This document shows positions 6,614-16,293 of a stretch of 45,541 nt of DNA, one piece after another. A model generated the notes under the pieces. The model had not been told where the DNA came from. It saw only the letters and a program-made list of their open reading frames with translations, and did no database searches. Positions within the stretch are counted from its first letter, which is position 1. Each line of letters opens with the position of its first letter. A program made the position numbers and the translations under genes. Source of the DNA: an uncultured Microbacterium sp. (GTDB taxonomy: Bacteria; Actinomycetota; Actinomycetes; Actinomycetales; Microbacteriaceae); contig NZ_CANLCY010000007.1 in NCBI RefSeq assembly GCF_947489255.1, forward strand, positions 1 to 45,541, in the 5' to 3' direction.

Positions 6614-8764
6614 CTACTTCGCGGCGACGGCTTGCGGGCTGAGGTCGAGCCGACGCAGGAGTTGCGCGTTGAGCGCGACGACGATCGTGGACAGCGACAT
6701 CAGGATCGCTCCGACGGACATGGGGAGGACGAACCCGATAGGGGCGAGCACTCCGGCGGCGAGGGGGACGGAGATGAGGTTGTATCCGGCGGCCCACCAC
6801 AGGTTCTGCTTCATCTTCCGGTAGCTGGCCCGCGACAGGTCGATCACGGACAGCACGGAGCGGGGGTCGTCGCTGGCGAGGATGACCCCGGCGGACGCGA
6901 TGGCGACGTCGGTGCCCGCGCCGATGGCGATACCGACATCGGCTTGTGCGAGGGCGGGTGCGTCGTTCACCCCGTCACCGACCATGGCGACCTTGCGGGA
7001 TTCGTTCTGGAGCTGCTTGACCTTGGATGCCTTGTCTTCTGGGCGGACCCCCGCGAAGAAGCGGTCGATGCCGAGGTCGGCGGCGACGGAGGCGGCAACC
7101 GCTTCGGCGTCTCCGGTGATCATGACCACCTGCACGCCCCGCTGGTGCAGCGCGTCGACCGCAGCGCGCGATTCGGGGCGGATCTCATCCGCCAGGCGCA
7201 GCGCTCCTGCCACCTGCCCGTCGATGAGAACGTGGAGGATGATCGCACCCTCCTTGCGCCACTCGTTCGCGATCGACCGCTCAGCGGCCTTCTCCTGCTC
7301 GAGCATGTAGGGGCCGCCGACCTGGACGGTGCGCCCGGTGACGTGCGCGCGGACACCGACGGCCGGGGACGATTCAAAGTCGTTGGAGGAGGGCACGGTG
7401 AGCTGCTTCTCTTTCGCGGCGTTCACGATCGCCCGAGCAAGGGGGTGTTCAGAGTCCGCCTCGGCGGCGGCGGCCAAAGCCAGCAGTTCGTCTGCATCGA
7501 CCCCTTCGGCAGGGTCGATCGCGGTGACGGCCGGCGTTCCCTTGGTGAGTGTGCCGGTCTTGTCGAACAGCACCGTGTCGACGGTGCGCATGCTTTCCAG
7601 CGCGAGACGGTCCTTGATCAGAACACCGCCGCGCGCGGCACGCTCCGTGGCGATCGACACGACGAGCGGGATCGCCAGTCCCAAGGCGTGCGGGCAGGCG
7701 ATGACCAGAACGGTGATGGTGCGGATGACCGCTTCGTCGGGGAATCCCACCAGGGACCACACCACAGCGGTGACCGCTGCCGCGCCGAGCGCGAACCAGA
7801 ACAGCCACCCCGCAGCACGGTCCGCGAGCCGCTGCGCGCGAGAGGAGGAGTTTTGGGCTTCGGTGACAAGCTTCTGGATGCCGGCGAGGGCGGTGTCCTG
7901 TCCGACCGCGGTGATTTCTACGCGAACTCCGGAATCGGTAGCGACCGTGCCGGCGACGACCTGATCGCCGTCGCCGCGGCGAACGGGGCGGGATTCTCCG
8001 GTGATCATCGACTCGTCCATGCTGGCCGAGCCCTGCACGATCCGCCCGTCCGCGGGAACCCGCCCACCGGGGCGGACCACAACCACGTCACCGACCTGCA
8101 GCTCAGCGGGGGCGACGGTGACGGTGGTTTCCCCGTCCACCTTCTCGGCCTCGTCGGGCAGGAGCGCGGCGAGGGAGTCGAGGGCGGAGGTGGTCTGGGC
8201 GAGGGATCGCATCTCGATCCAGTGCCCGAGAAGCATGATGACGACCAGCAGCGCCAGCTCCCACCAGAAGTCCAACTCGTGGTGCAACAGCCCGAGGCTT
8301 GCCCCCCAGGACGCGAGGAACGCGACGGTGATCGCGAGGGCAATGAGAAGCATCATGCCGGGCTTGCGGGCGCGCAGCTCGCTGACGGCGCCGGTAAGGA
8401 ACGGGGCGCCACCCCAGACATACATGACGGTCCCGAGAATCGGGGACACCCATCCCACCCACGCCGCGTCCGGCAGCGGGTAGCCGATCAGCATCGAGAA
8501 CATGCTGGAGAAAGCCACGACCGGCACCGCGAGAACCAGCATGATCCAGAACAGCCGCCGGAACCGGGCGACGTGATCACCGTGACCGGCGTGACCGCCG
8601 TGGTCGGCGTGACCGTGCCCGGCGTGCCCCGCCGCAGGTGCCCGATCATCCGTGCCGTGCGGGTGGCCCATCGCTGCGTGGTCGTGTACTGCCGTTGCCG
8701 CCGGAGCGTTGTGGCCCTGGTGGTTCGTGCGGGCCGAGTGGTTGTGATGTTCGTGCTGGCTCAT
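6614..8764 (-). CDS. copB: Copper-transporting P1B-type ATPase, CopB class
   Basis: 716-residue inner-membrane pump that exports copper with ATP. The N-terminus is a His-rich cytoplasmic tail of about 65 residues (HEHHNHS, GHGHADHGGHAGHG) and lacks an HMA domain. The membrane metal site is CPH (VIACPHALGLA), defining the CopB/P1B-3 class. Phosphorylation (DKTGTLTKG), TGES and hinge ([13 protein letters not shown]) motifs are all intact. ATG 8764 has GGAGG seven bases upstream; an earlier ATG at 8794 overlaps the end of copA. It follows copA by 40 bases in the same operon, so copper is served by two ATPase subclasses. Confidence 0.95.
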   Translation of the reverse strand: MSQHEHHNHSARTNHQGHNAPAATAVHDHAAMGHPHGTDDRAPAAGHAGHGHADHGGHAGHGDHVARFRRLFWIMLVLAVPVVAFSSMFSMLIGYPLPDAAWVGWVSPILGTVMYVWGGAPFLTGAVSELRARKPGMMLLIALAITVAFLASWGASLGLLHHELDFWWELALLVVIMLLGHWIEMRSLAQTTSALDSLAALLPDEAEKVDGETTVTVAPAELQVGDVVVVRPGGRVPADGRIVQGSASMDESMITGESRPVRRGDGDQVVAGTVATDSGVRVEITAVGQDTALAGIQKLVTEAQNSSSRAQRLADRAAGWLFWFALGAAAVTAVVWSLVGFPDEAVIRTITVLVIACPHALGLAIPLVVSIATERAARGGVLIKDRLALESMRTVDTVLFDKTGTLTKGTPAVTAIDPAEGVDADELLALAAAAEADSEHPLARAIVNAAKEKQLTVPSSNDFESSPAVGVRAHVTGRTVQVGGPYMLEQEKAAERSIANEWRKEGAIILHVLIDGQVAGALRLADEIRPESRAAVDALHQRGVQVVMITGDAEAVAASVAADLGIDRFFAGVRPEDKASKVKQLQNESRKVAMVGDGVNDAPALAQADVGIAIGAGTDVAIASAGVILASDDPRSVLSVIDLSRASYRKMKQNLWWAAGYNLISVPLAAGVLAPIGFVLPMSVGAILMSLSTIVVALNAQLLRRLDLSPQAVAAK

Positions 8765-8804
8765 GGGAGCCTCCTTCGCTGGGTGCGCCGCCACGGCGCA
8801 CGAT

Positions 8805-11066
8805 TCAGGCCGGTTGGGGAATGGGAGTGCGGGCGATGTGCACGGGTGCCGGCTCGGGGCGGAACCGGCGCAGCCGGAGGCTGTTGGTCACGACGAACAC
8901 CGACGACAGCGCCATGGCCGCCGCGGCGACGAGCGGGTTCAGCAGCCCGGCCATGGCGATCGGGATGGCGGCGACGTTGTAGGCGAAGGCCCAGAACAGA
9001 TTGCTCTTGATGGTGCGGAGGGTGCGGCGGGAGAGTCGGATCGCGTCGGCCACGACGGTCAGGTCGCCGGAGACGATCGTGATGTCACTGGCGGCGATCG
9101 CCGCGTCCGTGCCGCCCCCCATCGCAAGGCCGAGGTCGGCTGCGGCGAGGGCCGCGGCGTCGTTGACGCCGTCACCGACCATTGCGACCACGTGGCCATC
9201 GTTTTGGAGCCGGCGGATCACTTCGAGCTTCCCGGCGGGGGTGACGCCGGCGTGCACGTCGGAGATGCCGACCTCAGCGGCGATCCGTGCGGCCGTGGTG
9301 TCGTTGTCGCCGGTGAGGAGCACCGGGCGCAGCCCGAGTGCGCGGAACCGTGCGATGGCGGTCGAGCTGGTCGGCTTCACCGTGTCCGCCACGCCGATCG
9401 CGCCCAGGTACTGCCCGTCGCGGCCGACCGCGATTGCGGTACTGGTACGAGCGAGCGTGTTCAGCTCCGCTGCGGCCTCCGACGGTGGGCGGATGCCCCA
9501 CTGCTCGGCCAGCCAGGAGGCGCGGCCCGCGACCACCGCGGCGCCGTCCACGATCCCCTGCACACCGAACCCGGCGTGCGAGGCGAAGCTGTCCGCATAT
9601 GCACCAGGCGCGGTGGCGGTGATCGCGCGGGCGACGGGATGCTCGGAGCCCGCCTCGACCGCAGCGGCGACCCGCAGCAGCTCGTCCCGGGTGACACCAG
9701 GGGCGGGGTGAACGGTGGTGACGGTCATCTTGCCGGTGGTCACGGTGCCGGTCTTGTCGAGCACGATGGTGTCGACGGTGCGGGTCTGCTCCAGCACCTG
9801 CGGTCCACGGATCAAGATTCCCAGCTGCGAGCCCCGGCCGGTGCCCACCAAGAGGGCGGTGGGGGTGGCGAGGCCAAGCGCGCACGGGCACGCGATGATT
9901 AGTGTCGCGACCGCGGCGGTGAACGCTTGTTCCAGCGATGCCCCAGCGATCATCCAGCCGACGAAGGCGGCGGCGGCAAGTCCGATGACGATCGGGACGA
10001 ACACGGCCGACACCCGGTCAGCGATGCGTTGCACCTTGGCCTTGCCGGTTTGGGCTTCCTCCATCAGCCGGCGCATGCGCGCGAGCTCGGTGTCGGCGCC
10101 GACCCGGGTGATTTCTACGGTGAGGCGGCCGCCGACATTCACCGTCGCTCCTACGACACGCGACCCAGTCGTCACCTCGACGGGGACTGATTCTCCGGTG
10201 AGCATGCTGGCATCGACGGCGGAGGCACCATCGATCACCAGCCCGTCGGAGGGAATCTTCTCCCCCGGTCGAACGAGCACAGTGTCTCCGACCGACAGCT
10301 GCGCGACCAGCACCATCCGTTCGGCGCCGTCGACGAGCTGCGTGGCGTGCTTCGCGCCCATCTCCAGCAGCGCCCGTAACGCCTCCGACGATGATTTCCT
10401 CGCGCGCGCTTCGGCATACCGCCCGGCCAGGATAAAGACGGTGACCAGCGCGGCCACTTCCAGATAGATTTCGTGGCCCCCGGCCTGCGGGGTACCGACG
10501 AGGGTGAACGTCATCGTCATGCCGGGCACGCCTGCGCCACCGAAGAACAGCGCGTAAAGGGACCACCCGAATGCGGCGATGACGCCAACGCTGATGAGGG
10601 TGTCCATGGTCGCCGCGCCGTGTCGGGCGTTGACGGCCGCGGCCCGGTGGAACGGCCACGCGCCCCAGACCGCCACCGGGGCGGTGAGAGTGAGGGCAAG
10701 CCACTGCCAGTACTCGAACTGCAACGCCGGGACCATCGACAACACTGCCACCGGCAGCGACAGGGCGGCACTAATCAGCAGACGCCGCCGTAGCGCCCCG
10801 ACCTCGCCGTCCTCTCGGTTTGGGGTGTTCTCATCGATATCACCGCTCGGTGGCGGTGCGGGGAGAGCCGCCTGGTACCCCGCGGATTCGACGGCGGCGA
10901 TCAGGGTGGCAGGGTCGACGTCGTTCCCGCGAACACGTGCTTTTTCGGTGGCGTAGTTCACCGTTGCTTCCACACCGGGAAGCTTGTTCAGCTTGCGTTC
11001 AATCCGGGTCGCACACGACGCGCATGTCATCCCGGAAATATCGAGTTCGACGTCGACCGCGCTCAT
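8805..11066 (-). CDS. copA: Copper-transporting P1B-type ATPase, CopA class
   Basis: 753-residue Cu(I) exporter. One N-terminal HMA domain carries GMTCASC (about 12-18), the membrane site is CPC ([13 protein letters not shown]), and the actuator TGES, phosphorylation DKTGTVTTG and [10 protein letters not shown] motifs are complete. A typical [13 protein letters not shown] helix is present. The ATG at 11066 overlaps the copZ stop in ATGA, implying translational coupling with the chaperone that delivers Cu(I) to it. The codon pattern matches its neighbours. Confidence 0.96.
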   Translation of the reverse strand: MSAVDVELDISGMTCASCATRIERKLNKLPGVEATVNYATEKARVRGNDVDPATLIAAVESAGYQAALPAPPPSGDIDENTPNREDGEVGALRRRLLISAALSLPVAVLSMVPALQFEYWQWLALTLTAPVAVWGAWPFHRAAAVNARHGAATMDTLISVGVIAAFGWSLYALFFGGAGVPGMTMTFTLVGTPQAGGHEIYLEVAALVTVFILAGRYAEARARKSSSEALRALLEMGAKHATQLVDGAERMVLVAQLSVGDTVLVRPGEKIPSDGLVIDGASAVDASMLTGESVPVEVTTGSRVVGATVNVGGRLTVEITRVGADTELARMRRLMEEAQTGKAKVQRIADRVSAVFVPIVIGLAAAAFVGWMIAGASLEQAFTAAVATLIIACPCALGLATPTALLVGTGRGSQLGILIRGPQVLEQTRTVDTIVLDKTGTVTTGKMTVTTVHPAPGVTRDELLRVAAAVEAGSEHPVARAITATAPGAYADSFASHAGFGVQGIVDGAAVVAGRASWLAEQWGIRPPSEAAAELNTLARTSTAIAVGRDGQYLGAIGVADTVKPTSSTAIARFRALGLRPVLLTGDNDTTAARIAAEVGISDVHAGVTPAGKLEVIRRLQNDGHVVAMVGDGVNDAAALAAADLGLAMGGGTDAAIAASDITIVSGDLTVVADAIRLSRRTLRTIKSNLFWAFAYNVAAIPIAMAGLLNPLVAAAAMALSSVFVVTNSLRLRRFRPEPAPVHIARTPIPQPA

Positions 11067-11386
11067 GCGGGTGCGCCGGCCAGGGTGTAGCCGGCCTCCT
11101 CCACCGCGGCCCGCACTGCGGCGGCATCGATCGGGGTCAAGCTGTGGATGGTGACGCGCGACGTACCGCCGGCGTTGAGGTCTACCGTGACATTCTCGAC
11201 ACCGTCGATCGCAGTCAGCTCCTCCGTGACGCTCGACACGCAGTGCGAGCATGTCATTCCGGTCACCAGGACGTCTTCTGTCACCGTCGCCGCGGTGGAC
11301 GCGGGTGCGTCTGTCGCTGCGGACGTGGCGCAGCAAGCGCAGCCGGCGTTGGTGTCTTTCAGGCCGAGGTCGATGCGGTCGGTCAT
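11063..11386 (-). CDS. copZ: Copper chaperone CopZ-like HMA protein with Cys-rich N-terminus
   Basis: 107 residues. The C-terminal 65 are a heavy-metal-associated fold with GMTCSHC binding loop; the chain before it has an extra GCACC cluster near residues 15-19 and an Ala/Thr linker. CopZ carries Cu(I) in the cytoplasm to CopA and sometimes to the sensor. The N-terminal Cys cluster is not part of the standard ~70-residue CopZ and may give a second metal site. ATG 11386 is preceded by GAGGAGCAAATC. It follows csoR by 28 bases. Confidence 0.9.
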   Translation of the reverse strand: MTDRIDLGLKDTNAGCACCATSAATDAPASTAATVTEDVLVTGMTCSHCVSSVTEELTAIDGVENVTVDLNAGGTSRVTIHSLTPIDAAAVRAAVEEAGYTLAGAPA

Positions 11387-11414
11387 GATTTGCTCCTCTG
11401 GGGTCGGTGCGGGA

Positions 11415-11696
11415 TCAGGAACGGACGAGCCGTGCAATCGCGTCGTTGGCCTCACGAATCTTCTCTGCGGCAACCTGGCCGCCCTCTGCGCTCGCCTCCG
11501 CGACGCAGTGGCGGAGGTGATCCCCGAGCAGGGATAGAGCAACCGTCTCCAAAGCCTTCGTCGCGGCGGAGACCTGCGTAAGGATGTCGATGCAGTACTT
11601 GTCTTCATCGACCATTCGGGCGATCCCTCGTACCTGACCCTCGACGCGACGCAGCCGCTTCTGGAGGTCGTCTTTGTTGCCCTCGTATCCGTTCAC
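11415..11696 (-). CDS. csoR: Copper-sensing repressor CsoR
   Basis: 93-residue all-helical repressor. The Cu(I) ligands C35, H60 and C64 (YCIDILTQ and DHLRHCV) match the C-H-C triad of Mycobacterium CsoR (36, 61, 65). Copper binding releases the operator. It is the first gene of the copper operon and starts with GTG, six bases after a -10 box, so its mRNA is probably leaderless. The CsoR-type operator overlaps that promoter, indicating autoregulation together with copZAB. Confidence 0.95.
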   Translation of the reverse strand: MNGYEGNKDDLQKRLRRVEGQVRGIARMVDEDKYCIDILTQVSAATKALETVALSLLGDHLRHCVAEASAEGGQVAAEKIREANDAIARLVRS

Positions 11697-11702
11697 CTAG
11701 AT

Positions 11703-11731
11703 ACCATACCCCCCTAGGGTATGTAGCGCAA
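11703..11731 (-). promoter_or_regulatory. csoR promoter with CsoR operator
   Basis: Minus strand: -35 TTGCGC (11731-11726), 17-base spacer, -10 TATGGT (11708-11703), then six bases to the GTG. The dyad ATACCC-N5-GGGTAT (11706-11722) fills the spacer. A G/C-run dyad flanked by TA is the known form of CsoR operators, so apo-CsoR would block RNA polymerase here. Confidence 0.82.
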
Positions 11732-11806
11732 CACTCCTATTCATCCCCCTGCGCGCGTCCACCGGAGTGGGCCGCCCAACCGGGGATGATTATTCAGCAA
11801 GTCCTG

Positions 11807-11823
11807 TACTGTCGACACGTGTC
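11807..11823 (+). promoter_or_regulatory. Promoter and palindrome at the second CmtR-like gene
   Basis: -10 TACTGT (11807-11812) lies six bases before the GTG at 11819. The perfect palindrome GACACGTGTC (11814-11823) overlaps the start codon and is a likely operator. The -35 region is unclear. Confidence 0.55.
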
Positions 11824-12163
11824 CACAGCCACTGCGACTGCCACCGTGACGCATACCGCCGCGCTCGCGCGCCTCGGCCACGCGCTCTCCGACTCCACGC
11901 GCGCGGGCGTGCTGCTGGCACTGCGGGAAGCACCCGCCTACCCCTCCGACCTAGCGGACGCTCTCGGCGTCTCCCGACAGGTCATGTCGAACCAGCTCGC
12001 GTGCCTTCGAGGGTGCGGGCTCGTGGAGGCTGTGCCGGATGGGCGGCGCACCTGGTATCGGCTTGCTGACTCTCACCTCTCACCCGCCTTGGACGAGCTG
12101 CTACGCGTCGTCCTCTATGTCGAACCGGGCTGCTGCGCCGGAGAAAGCTGCACCTGCGCATGA
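11819..12163 (+). CDS. ArsR-family metal sensor, CmtR-like, with Cys-rich tail
   Basis: 114-residue winged-helix repressor. The recognition region ACLRGCGLVE holds Cys62 and Cys66 in the CmtR CxxxC arrangement, and the tail has four more cysteines (105, 106, 111, 113; EPGCCAGESCTCA), giving more thiols than classic CmtR. I chose GTG 11819 for its leaderless promoter; an upstream ATG at 11786 would place the promoter inside the gene. The stop overlaps the transporter gene (ATGA), its probable target. Cd(II), Pb(II) or Zn(II) are the likely signals. Confidence 0.85.
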   Translation: MSTATATATVTHTAALARLGHALSDSTRAGVLLALREAPAYPSDLADALGVSRQVMSNQLACLRGCGLVEAVPDGRRTWYRLADSHLSPALDELLRVVLYVEPGCCAGESCTCA

Positions 12164-12831
12164 CCACCACGACCTCTCGCCCCACAGACGACCGCCGGCA
12201 CACTCTCCAACGCCGCATCAAGTGGATCGTCACCGCGACGATCGCCTACAACCTCATTGAGGCCGTCGTCGCGATCACCGCCGGCACCGTCGCCTCATCG
12301 GCTGCGCTGATCGGGTTCGGCCTGGACTCCACGATCGAGGTCCTCTCGGCGGCAGCCGTGGCCTGGCAGTTCACCCGCCGCGACCCCGAGCGGTGGGAGA
12401 AGGGCACGCTGCGCGTCATCGCCGTGGCGTTCTTCGCCCTCGCCGCCTACGTCACCGCGACGTCGGTGCTCGCGCTCGTGGGCCAGGTCGACGTGCAGCA
12501 CTCCACTGTCGGAATCGTGCTCACCGCGCTCAGCGTCGTCATCATGCCATTCCTCTCGCTGGCGGAACGACGCGCGGGCCGCGAGCTGGGATCGGCAACC
12601 GCTGTGGCCGACTCCAAGCAGACCCTCATCTGCACCTACCTGTCCGCCGCGGTTCTCGTCGGCCTCATTGTCAACAGCCTGTTCGGCTGGTGGTGGGCCG
12701 ATGCGATCGCCGGACTCGTCATCGCCGCCTTCGCAATCCGAGAGGGTATCGAGGCATGGCGCGGTGACGCCTGCGCCACCTCCGTGGGGATGCTCCTCGA
12801 GGAGGAGCACGACGACGACCATCACCGCTGA
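12160..12831 (+). CDS. Cation transporter, CDF/TMEM163-like
   Basis: 223-residue membrane protein with six hydrophobic segments. GFGLDSTIEVLSAAAVAW and ADSKQTLICTYLSAAVL are the paired Asp-bearing helices 2 and 5 that form the transport site in the TMEM163 branch of cation diffusion facilitators. It lacks the long C-terminal cytoplasmic domain and ends in an acidic, His-rich tail (EEEHDDDHHR) that may bind metal. It is coupled to the sensor by a four-base overlap. The exported metal is probably zinc, cadmium or lead; not decided by sequence. Confidence 0.85.
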   Translation: MTTTTSRPTDDRRHTLQRRIKWIVTATIAYNLIEAVVAITAGTVASSAALIGFGLDSTIEVLSAAAVAWQFTRRDPERWEKGTLRVIAVAFFALAAYVTATSVLALVGQVDVQHSTVGIVLTALSVVIMPFLSLAERRAGRELGSATAVADSKQTLICTYLSAAVLVGLIVNSLFGWWWADAIAGLVIAAFAIREGIEAWRGDACATSVGMLLEEEHDDDHHR

Positions 12832-12902
12832 GCGGGTAGAGCACCTCAGATCAGCCATGACGGCTTCTGTCGCACGCCGCATGAGGAATCTAGGACGTCG
12901 TT

Positions 12903-14846
12903 CTACCGCGCACGGGAGAGGAACACCACCCACCCACCCAGAACGACCGCGATCGCGGAGCCAGCAGCCAGCACCACTCCACCGAAGTCTTGGTCTTCGG
13001 CTGGTGCTCTACCCCAGGTGCGGCCCATCGCACCGAACCAGTCGGCGGCTACTAGACCGGCAGTAGAGATGTACACAGATACAACCGCCATCGCCACAGC
13101 TAAACCGACGACCATCAGCAGCTTCATCTGTGTCGGCCGGCGGCTGGACCCGTCACCACCTATCAAGCCACGCACGAGCAGAGATCCCACGACGAGGGTT
13201 GCTGCCGTCGCCATTTGCCGCCCTAGGAGATCCCCTACTGTCCAACGGAGGAGGTCAGAACTGAAAAGCAGCCAAATCAACATCGCGGTGGCCGGGACAG
13301 CGACCACGGGTGCCGAAGCGAAACGCACACCTCGCGAATGCATGAGCACCTGCGCCCATTCATACCCTCCCCTGCTGCCGTCTTCGCGGCGATGGGCTGC
13401 CTTGCGGGCGAGCTCGATTGGCGCCCCGGCTGCGAGAAGGGGCACCACCCCGACAAGGAGAATGACTATCCCAAGAACGTGCGCACTGTAGATGTAGCTA
13501 CGGTAAGCGCCCAACGCTCCGCTAGTGACCCATACCAAGAGGAGCGTCCCTGCCACCCACGCGGTCGCCCGCCAGGGGTTCCATCGGTACCCACGCGCCT
13601 TTAGCCGCAGCACAGCGCTCACGTAGAAGATGAGTCCGAGCACGGCGGCAACTAACCACAGCAGGTCGGGGCTCCACGCCGTGAACCAACGCGACATAGT
13701 CCACTCAGGAGGTAGCGGAGCGCCGGTGAGTACCTCAGCGGGTGTGAGCGCGCCTGCAGGTTCGGGGAGAATCGGCGGCGGTGTTCTCGCGAGAGCGGCA
13801 GCCGCTCCACTAGCCATCCCCATCAATCCCAACTCCGCACACAACAGCAGCCAGAAAGTCTTGGCGTCGCTGGGGTTGGCGCGCATCCTTCGGAGTAGAC
13901 GCAGTCGGTAGATCGCCCCCAGAACACCGATGGCGGTGAGGGCTACAACCTTGACGATGAGGATGAGGCCGTAAGGGGAGGCGAGAGCACCGAGAGTTTC
14001 TAGGCCGATGGCGGCTCGAACCGTGCCCGAGAACGCGACGAGCGCGAAGGCAATAACGGCGATGGTGGAGTACCGCATCAGAACTGTCGCCATCTCACTC
14101 TTGGAAGTGACGGAACGAATGATCGCCAGCAGCAGCAGACCACCGAGCCAGACCGCTGCGGCGATGAGGTGTATGACGATGGCTGTCGTGGCTTGCTGGT
14201 GAGAGGCCTCATCACCTGAATGGCCTTGTGTTCCCATCGGGACAAGCGCTGCCAGCGCGAGAAGTGCCACGGTTGCTGTCCCGCCCCACGAACGCACCGC
14301 AAATGTGAGCACCGCGAGAATGGCACCCGCGATGGTCGTCATCAACCACACACGTCCCCCCTCGGTCTGCACGAGGTACCGGCCAAGCTGAGACCCAAAT
14401 TCGGGACCGGCATTCAAAGCGGGGTTGAAGATGACCATGAAGCTGAAGAAGCCAGTAGCAGCAGATGCCACGGTGAAGATGGCGGCAGATAGCGCAGCAA
14501 CATCCAACGCCAATTCAAACCCGCGCTGTTCGACGCGCAACGAGAACAAGGCGACAAAGAGCGCCCCTCCCATTCCCGCGGCGCTCATGTTCACGACGAG
14601 CTTTGACACTGGCAGCCCCCACCGTGCGAGGGGCCCGGCGTCGGCCAGTTGCAAGGGGGCAGCGCCACCGCCGACTGCGAGAGCGCACACCAAGGCAGCG
14701 ACTGCGCTGACGACGAGGATGATGAGCGCAATCACGCGGTACACGTTCCACCGGCGCGGTTGCAGAGACGGAAGCCGCGTGGAGCCAGGTGCCCCCACCC
14801 TTACCGTCGAGTGGGCGTGCCCGAGCTTAGCGCCGGAAGTAGGCAT
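12903..14846 (-). CDS. Fused CopD copper-resistance / CtaG cytochrome oxidase assembly membrane protein
   Basis: 647 residues and roughly fifteen membrane helices. The first half is CopD-like (His-bearing helices, HLIAAAVWLGGLLLL), implicated in copper uptake across the membrane. The second half is caa3_CtaG-like (WFTAWSPDLLWLVAAVLG, SAHVLGIVILLVGVVPLLAAGAP in segments), implicated in copper delivery to cytochrome oxidase. Such fusions are common in actinobacteria. ATG 14846 overlaps the ccsB stop by one base, and this is the last gene of the long minus-strand run. A separate CtaG occurs at 20129-21055. Confidence 0.88.
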   Translation of the reverse strand: MPTSGAKLGHAHSTVRVGAPGSTRLPSLQPRRWNVYRVIALIILVVSAVAALVCALAVGGGAAPLQLADAGPLARWGLPVSKLVVNMSAAGMGGALFVALFSLRVEQRGFELALDVAALSAAIFTVASAATGFFSFMVIFNPALNAGPEFGSQLGRYLVQTEGGRVWLMTTIAGAILAVLTFAVRSWGGTATVALLALAALVPMGTQGHSGDEASHQQATTAIVIHLIAAAVWLGGLLLLAIIRSVTSKSEMATVLMRYSTIAVIAFALVAFSGTVRAAIGLETLGALASPYGLILIVKVVALTAIGVLGAIYRLRLLRRMRANPSDAKTFWLLLCAELGLMGMASGAAAALARTPPPILPEPAGALTPAEVLTGAPLPPEWTMSRWFTAWSPDLLWLVAAVLGLIFYVSAVLRLKARGYRWNPWRATAWVAGTLLLVWVTSGALGAYRSYIYSAHVLGIVILLVGVVPLLAAGAPIELARKAAHRREDGSRGGYEWAQVLMHSRGVRFASAPVVAVPATAMLIWLLFSSDLLRWTVGDLLGRQMATAATLVVGSLLVRGLIGGDGSSRRPTQMKLLMVVGLAVAMAVVSVYISTAGLVAADWFGAMGRTWGRAPAEDQDFGGVVLAAGSAIAVVLGGWVVFLSRAR

Positions 14847-15829
14847 CAGTTCAGCCCCGAATAGGCATGCAGACCCTTGAAGAACATGTTCACGGCGGTG
14901 AAGTTGAACAGCACCGCAGCGAACCCCACGATAGACAGCCACGCAGAACGGTTACCGCGCCATCCACGGGTGGCACGAGCGTGGATGTACCCGGCGTACA
15001 GCACCCAGATGATGAAAGTCCACACCTCTTTGGTATCAAAACCCCAGAAGCGTCCCCAGGAGTCGTTTGCCCAAATCGCGCCGGCAATCAGGGTGAAGGT
15101 CCAGAAGATGAAGCCAATGATGGCGAACCGGTAAGCCAGGGCTTCCAGATCTTCAGAGGTGGGCAGGGTTCGAAGCAGGCCCCGCCGCGTGTTGACGGAG
15201 GGGCGACTCTCACGCCGGTGTTGCAGAAGTTGCGTCACGGACAGGCCGCACGCGATGGCGAACAGCGCAGTCGCAAGGGAGGCCACGAAGACGTGGATGA
15301 CAAGCCACACGCTACGCAGCGGGTCCATCAGAGGGGTGACCTCGACGTAGAACCCCAAGGTCGCACCACCCAGAAGAAGGACGACCATCCCAAGCAAGAA
15401 GGAGCCGAGGAAACGCAGGTCGTACCGCCGAAGGGCGAAAAGGAACACGCCGACGATGAGAAGAGTGCCGGTGAGTGCGAATTCGTACATGTTCGCCCAC
15501 GGCACACGAGCTGCGGCGATGCCTCGGAGGACATCCCCGCTCAGCTGCAGCGCGAATCCCAAAATGGTGAGGGCGGTTCCGATACGTGCCCATACGAGAC
15601 GTTCGCGCTCACGTGGCGGCACTTGCAATTGCACCGCGGCCGCCGGGGGCGCCACCGGTGGAGCCACGTCCCCGACCGTCACGAGTTCCGCAGCGGGCGC
15701 CTCGACGCGAGACACGCGCACGGCAAGGTCGATGGCATACGCCGCAAAGGCGAGCGCGTAAACGCCGATGGCCGTCCACACCATCAGCAGGGACAGCCCA
15801 TCAAGGGTGAGGGCGGATGATTCGGTCAC
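14846..15829 (-). CDS. ccsB: Cytochrome c biogenesis protein CcsB/ResC
   Basis: 327-residue membrane protein of system II cytochrome c maturation, which moves heme outward and, with ResB, joins it to CXXCH apocytochromes. Seen: WANMYEF, the conserved His in IHVFVASLATALF, and the WWD-type heme-handling loop (SWGRFWGFDTKEVWTFIIW). It starts with GTG 15829, 11 bases after the DUF4307 stop. Its partner resB is 5 kb upstream in the same run rather than adjacent, with lnt, copC and others between. Confidence 0.92.
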   Translation of the reverse strand: MTESSALTLDGLSLLMVWTAIGVYALAFAAYAIDLAVRVSRVEAPAAELVTVGDVAPPVAPPAAAVQLQVPPRERERLVWARIGTALTILGFALQLSGDVLRGIAAARVPWANMYEFALTGTLLIVGVFLFALRRYDLRFLGSFLLGMVVLLLGGATLGFYVEVTPLMDPLRSVWLVIHVFVASLATALFAIACGLSVTQLLQHRRESRPSVNTRRGLLRTLPTSEDLEALAYRFAIIGFIFWTFTLIAGAIWANDSWGRFWGFDTKEVWTFIIWVLYAGYIHARATRGWRGNRSAWLSIVGFAAVLFNFTAVNMFFKGLHAYSGLN

Positions 15830-15840
15830 GGGTGGAATCC

Positions 15841-16293
15841 TTAGATTGTCCAGCACTCTTTGACGGTGCCGGTGGTTGCCAGGGCGAGAGTCGGAACGCG
15901 CTCGGTGAAGGATCGAGTGGTCTCGGGGAAGGGGGCGTACTCGACGACCCGCCACCCCACGACGCCGAAATCCTCGTCCAGGGCTTGGATGGCGCACGCG
16001 AACCGTGCGCCGGAGGGAGGGGTGGCTTGAAAGGACACCGTCACAGCCCGCTCATCGACGACGAGGTAGCCGGTCTCGGCGATGGAGATGTCGTCCAAGC
16101 TATTTTGAAGTGTGATCCAGACCAGGTAGGCAATGGCAGCCACCGCGAACACAGCAACACTGATCCAGAAAGCTCGGCGACGCCAGGGAAGCGAAGTGCG
16201 GCCGTATCGATCGTCGAGTTTCTTTTGCAGTGCCGTTCGCTGCGGTGCGGCGCGGCGCCTGCCGCCGCGCTTTGTAATGGCGCGTTTAGTCAC
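15841..16293 (-). CDS. DUF4307-like membrane protein
   Basis: 150 residues: basic N-terminus (KRGGRRR), conserved RYG before one membrane helix (FWISVAVFAVAAIAYLVW), then an outside domain with two Cys (FACAIQAL and KECWTI) that could form a disulfide. This matches the actinobacterial DUF4307 layout, function unknown. GTG 16293 overlaps the peptidase stop (GTGA). Its place between an M23 peptidase and ccsB suggests a role in envelope or cytochrome assembly, which is only inference. Confidence 0.75.
   Translation of the reverse strand: MTKRAITKRGGRRRAAPQRTALQKKLDDRYGRTSLPWRRRAFWISVAVFAVAAIAYLVWITLQNSLDDISIAETGYLVVDERAVTVSFQATPPSGARFACAIQALDEDFGVVGWRVVEYAPFPETTRSFTERVPTLALATTGTVKECWTI

Noticed and set aside
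6056..9010. Plus-strand open frame of 984 codons over copB and its neighbours
   Set aside because: It is the GC-driven shadow of copB and the DUF326 gene. The product is Gly/Asp/Arg/His biased with no domain, while the minus strand carries complete P-type ATPase motifs.
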